A stretch of 64,000 nucleotides of DNA from the NCBI GenBank assembly GCA_013368445.1, contig JAACJO010000003.1, positions 620,001 to 684,000 on the forward strand, given 5' to 3'. Below, piece after piece: positions 60,900 to 64,000 of the stretch. Position 1 is the first letter of the stretch. Each line of letters opens with the position of its first letter. The notes under the pieces are model-generated. The model made no database searches. It saw only the letters and a program-made list of their open reading frames with translations, and was not told the origin of the DNA. This DNA is from Leucocoprinus leucothites (lineage: Eukaryota; Basidiomycota; Agaricomycetes; Agaricales; Agaricaceae). The position numbers were made by a program, and so were the translations under genes.

Positions 60900-61479
60900 G
60901 CATCTAGTATCCAGGAGTGGTGCTAGTCAGTGTCAGTTGTATTGTGATAGTGCCAAGTGTTAGCAAAAGTGATGATTTGTGAATACTGGTCTATTACACT
61001 TCTGCATTCTAAGGGACTTGTAGTTGTGCAGCATCGCATAACAAGGATTGTCAAGTATCTTTCGCGAACTGGCCATTCCATTACAAACTGGTCTACAGAC
61101 AACTCCCATTATCTCTCATTATTAATCTTTGCATTTTCGCAAAACATCCTTCTTTATTGATTAACCTCCCACAAACTTGTATTGAGTTTAGGAGTGTTGG
61201 TTGTTATTGTTATTAACATTACCTATCATTCACTATCTGACTACATTCCCTTTATTACATTAACAATCACATTTCTGCCTCTTCAGTGGTATATGGGGAC
61301 AGTGCCAGAGTAAAAGGATCGGGAATGGGGTGTGTTGTGTGTCATTGATACATGCCATTGTACATTGTTGATGTGTGGCAAAATATGTGGTCAGAATGGG
61401 GTCAGACTCCCCTTTGGCCTTCCAAGTCAACTGCTGGACATGTTGACCACCAGCACAACATGCAGGTAGTTTATTGGAA
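60900..61479. other. Unassigned sequence right of element D
   Basis: No gene seen. Continues the sequence interrupted by D at ATATT and contains minisatellite-like units at 61330-61378, then joins fragment E. Confidence 0.35.
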
Positions 61480-64000
61480 AGCCCATGAGGCTCTTTGTGT
61501 GCTGATCAATGTAGTGTTGCCATTCTTGCAATGCACAGATGATTGTGAGGAATTCTTGTTCAGAGGTGTGATAGTGTTTTTTGGTGGGGGAAAATCCTTT
61601 TGAGTGGAAGAAACAAGGGTGCATAACTCTGTTTGAGTCTTTTTGAAGTAAATCTGCACCTGATGCATGGTTAGAGGCATCAGTTTGTATTTCAAAGGGT
61701 TTTGTTGGATCAGGGGTAATAAGGATGGGTTCTTGTAGGAACTTTTTCTTGAGAGTGTTGAATGATGACTAAGCTTCTGAATTCCATTGAAATAGTTGAT
61801 TTTTGTGAAGAAGAGCATTGAGAGGGGCTGCATAATGGGCATAATTTCATATAGATTTTTGATAGAAGTTGCAGAAACCAATGAATTTGCAGATGTCATG
61901 TGGATTTTTAGATATTGGCCAATCTGCAATTCCTTTGAGTTTCACTGGGTCCATGTGTACTTGGGTGAAATCATGAAGCCTAAGTATGCCAATTTTTCTT
62001 TCTCAAAATTGCATTTCTCTGCTTTGAGATAGACATTGTGTTTTCAAAAGATTTTGAATACTTGGTGAGTGATTTCTTGCAGCTCTTGCTTGGTTTTTGC
62101 ATGAATCAACACATCATCCATGTACACAATGACCTTGTTTTGGTGGATGAGGGGAGCAAGGATGGTGTCCATCATATTCTGGAATGTTGCTGGACTGTTG
62201 CACATTCTGAAAAACATGATGGTAGGTTCAAATAACCCTCTGTGTATGCAGAAGGCTCCCTTCCATTGGTCTCTGTTGAAAATGCAAATGTTGTTGTGTC
62301 CAAGTTGTATGTCTAGTGCTGTAAAATATTTTGATCCTTGGAGTCAATCAAGAATTGACTGGATACTGGGGATTGGATAGGCATTTTTGATGGTGTGCTC
62401 ATTAAGGTATTGGTAATCTTGACATGGTCTCAGGGATCCATTTTTCTTGGATACAAAGAAGAAAGGAGAAGCCATTGGTGACTTTGATGGTCTGATGTAT
62501 CTCTTTTGCAGGTTTTCTTCAATGAATTTATTGAGTTCAAGGGTTTCTCCATATGATACTTTGTAGGAGGGAAAAGCTTTGGGTTGGAATGATGGTTTCA
62601 TCTCAATTTTGTGATTGTAGGTTTGAGATGGTGGGAATCTTTCACTTTTCTTTTTGCTGAAGAGGTCGAGGAATTTGTGAAGATAACTGGGTATGATCTT
62701 TGTAGGATTGGTTTCTTTCTTTTCTCTATGTTGTTGGGCAAATGTCTGAGAGTGTAATGTTTTGGCATTGAATTCAATAAAGTCTTGTTCTGACATGTTA
62801 AGTTTATCCAAGCCAGTTGCATTGGGAAATGCTGAATCAAGTAATGTGGTGAATTCCTGGTTTTTAATATAAGATTGCCAAGAAAGAGTTTTCTTGGTCC
62901 AATCTATGTCTGGGTTGTGTTTTGAAAACTATGGGATTCCATAGATTATCTTGGGTTGTCCTAGGTTTGTGATAATCACATTGGTTTTGATTTGTTTTCC
63001 ATAAATGGTAGTTTCAATCACTATGTAATTGGTGATGGATGTATTTTCTACAACTGATCTGTCTCCATTCCTGATGGCAAGGGGTTTTGGGAGTTTTCTT
63101 CTTGGAAGTTTCCATTTGTTGACAAGATCTTGATCAACAAGATCAGCTCTGGCTTCTGAATCAAGGAGTGCTAAGGTATCCATGGTTCTCTCTGGTAGGT
63201 GCACTTTTAGGGGAAGATAAAGGGTGTTGGATTGCATAGGGGTAAGGGAAACTTCATTTAAATAAGAAAGTCAAGTTGGGGTCTTCAGTCTGGGGTAGCT
63301 ATTGTTCTGTAGTCTATTTGAGAAATAAATAGGTCTGTTTGAGTCTGGTGTTGAAGGGCAAGAGGGTAAATATGATGGTGTGCACTGTCCAGTAGAGGGT
63401 TTTGACAAGTTAGATGTGGAAGCTAATCATCTGAGGCAAAATCCTGGGTTTCTCAATGGATGAATCCAGGTTGGTCAGCATGTTCATTGTAGACATTTAC
63501 AACTTCTTCATCATCCAGGATGCTTTGGATGATTTCATTGAGTTGCATGCTTTGGCAGTGTCTCTGAGCCTCCTTGTCATTATTGCATGGTTTCCCAGGC
63601 AATATGGGTTGCTTATGCTTAACATATTTTGATTGAGAATTTTGGGGGAGTTTTGAAAGGTGTGATTTATGTTTGGGACAATCTCAGGCAAAGCATCTGG
63701 TTTGCTCACATTTGAAGCACATTCCTTTCCTAAGGCTTTCCTTTTGGCATGAAGAAAGGATTGTGTCAAACACTTGTAGGGTTGACTGTTTAACATTCTC
63801 CTGATGATTGTCATTGTCACTTTCACTCTCATCAGACAATGAATCATTGTTTTGTTGGTAGTCTTGAGAAATCACAAAGTTCTGAAGTAATGCTTCCATA
63901 GCATTGATGTCCATCATATTTGGGTCCTGATGAGGTTGGAGTGGGATGTAGCCTTGACTCTGGTGATAATTGTGCCCTTTCAGTTTTGCCATCTTTCTTC
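61480..64000 (-). mobile_element. Chromovirus E (C family), partial, runs off the window
   Basis: Minus-strand relative of element C. From right to left: gag C-terminal (KGHNYHQSQGY, 63684-63992) with a damaged knuckle CFKCEQTRC, protease (LALLDSEARADLVDQD, the G of DSGA now E, 63130-63200), RT ([20 protein letters not shown], 62430-62480; YMDDVLIHAKT at about 62110) and RNase H (61471-61700). Numerous stops and CpG-type changes. It starts about 400 bp further upstream in pol than where F ends. Confidence 0.88.

Overview
The window is nuclear DNA of a filamentous fungus, most likely an agaricomycete (mushroom-forming basidiomycete). The genes carry many ~50-bp GT..AG introns, and the repeat half is built of Ty3/gypsy chromoviruses, Tc1/mariner/pogo elements and a hAT element. 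It has two parts.

Part 1 (1-14361) is an ordinary gene island, all on the + strand: two tandem phosphatidylethanolamine-binding-protein (PEBP-like) genes (the first lacking its 5' end), two tandem DHA1-type MFS transporter genes, a possible 59-residue membrane protein, and a complete 15-exon SMC3 cohesin gene whose upstream region carries three NCGCGT hexamers.

Part 2 (14503-64000) is a transposon nest that starts 141 bp after the SMC3 stop codon. From target-site duplications (TSDs), terminal repeats and reading-frame continuity I resolve these layers. (i) An old chromovirus copy F (14503-21008, minus), interrupted by a 3.1-kb pogo-like DNA transposon; a matching fragment E (61480-64000) may be its other half. 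(ii) A hAT transposase gene on the minus strand, now split into four pieces (49.1-50.9, 39.1-39.4, 30.4 and 21.0-22.2 kb). (iii) Inserted in that hAT: chromovirus C (39408-49147, TSD CAGTA, itself holding a Tc1 element), a pogo-type non-autonomous element (30433-39140, TSD TA), and chromovirus A (22166-30365, TSD CAGCT). (iv) Inside the pogo-type element, chromovirus B (30490-38306, TSD ATATG), about 99% identical to A at the protein level and in inverted, head-to-head orientation 124 bp away. (v) To the right, chromovirus D (52160-60894, TSD ATATT), which contains a solo LTR of the C family (54907-55603, TSD TCACC).

A and B are young and CpG-rich with long open frames. C, D, E, F, the hAT and the DNA transposons are decayed, mainly by CpG to TpG/CpA changes that turn CGA arginine codons into TGA stops.

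The most interesting content is in the chromoviruses. A/B and, independently diverged, D carry a gene on the opposite strand between pol and the 3' LTR that encodes a Zn2Cys6-type cysteine cluster plus a helical C-terminal region. All three families show an 11-12-nt match between the primer-binding site and the predicted mRNA 5' end, with compensatory changes between families, which predicts Tf1-type self-priming. A/B and D share a -1 frameshift signal with a covarying stem-loop at the gag-pol junction, and a copy of the 3' polypurine tract in the middle of pol. I could run no alignments or searches; identities and family names are by eye.
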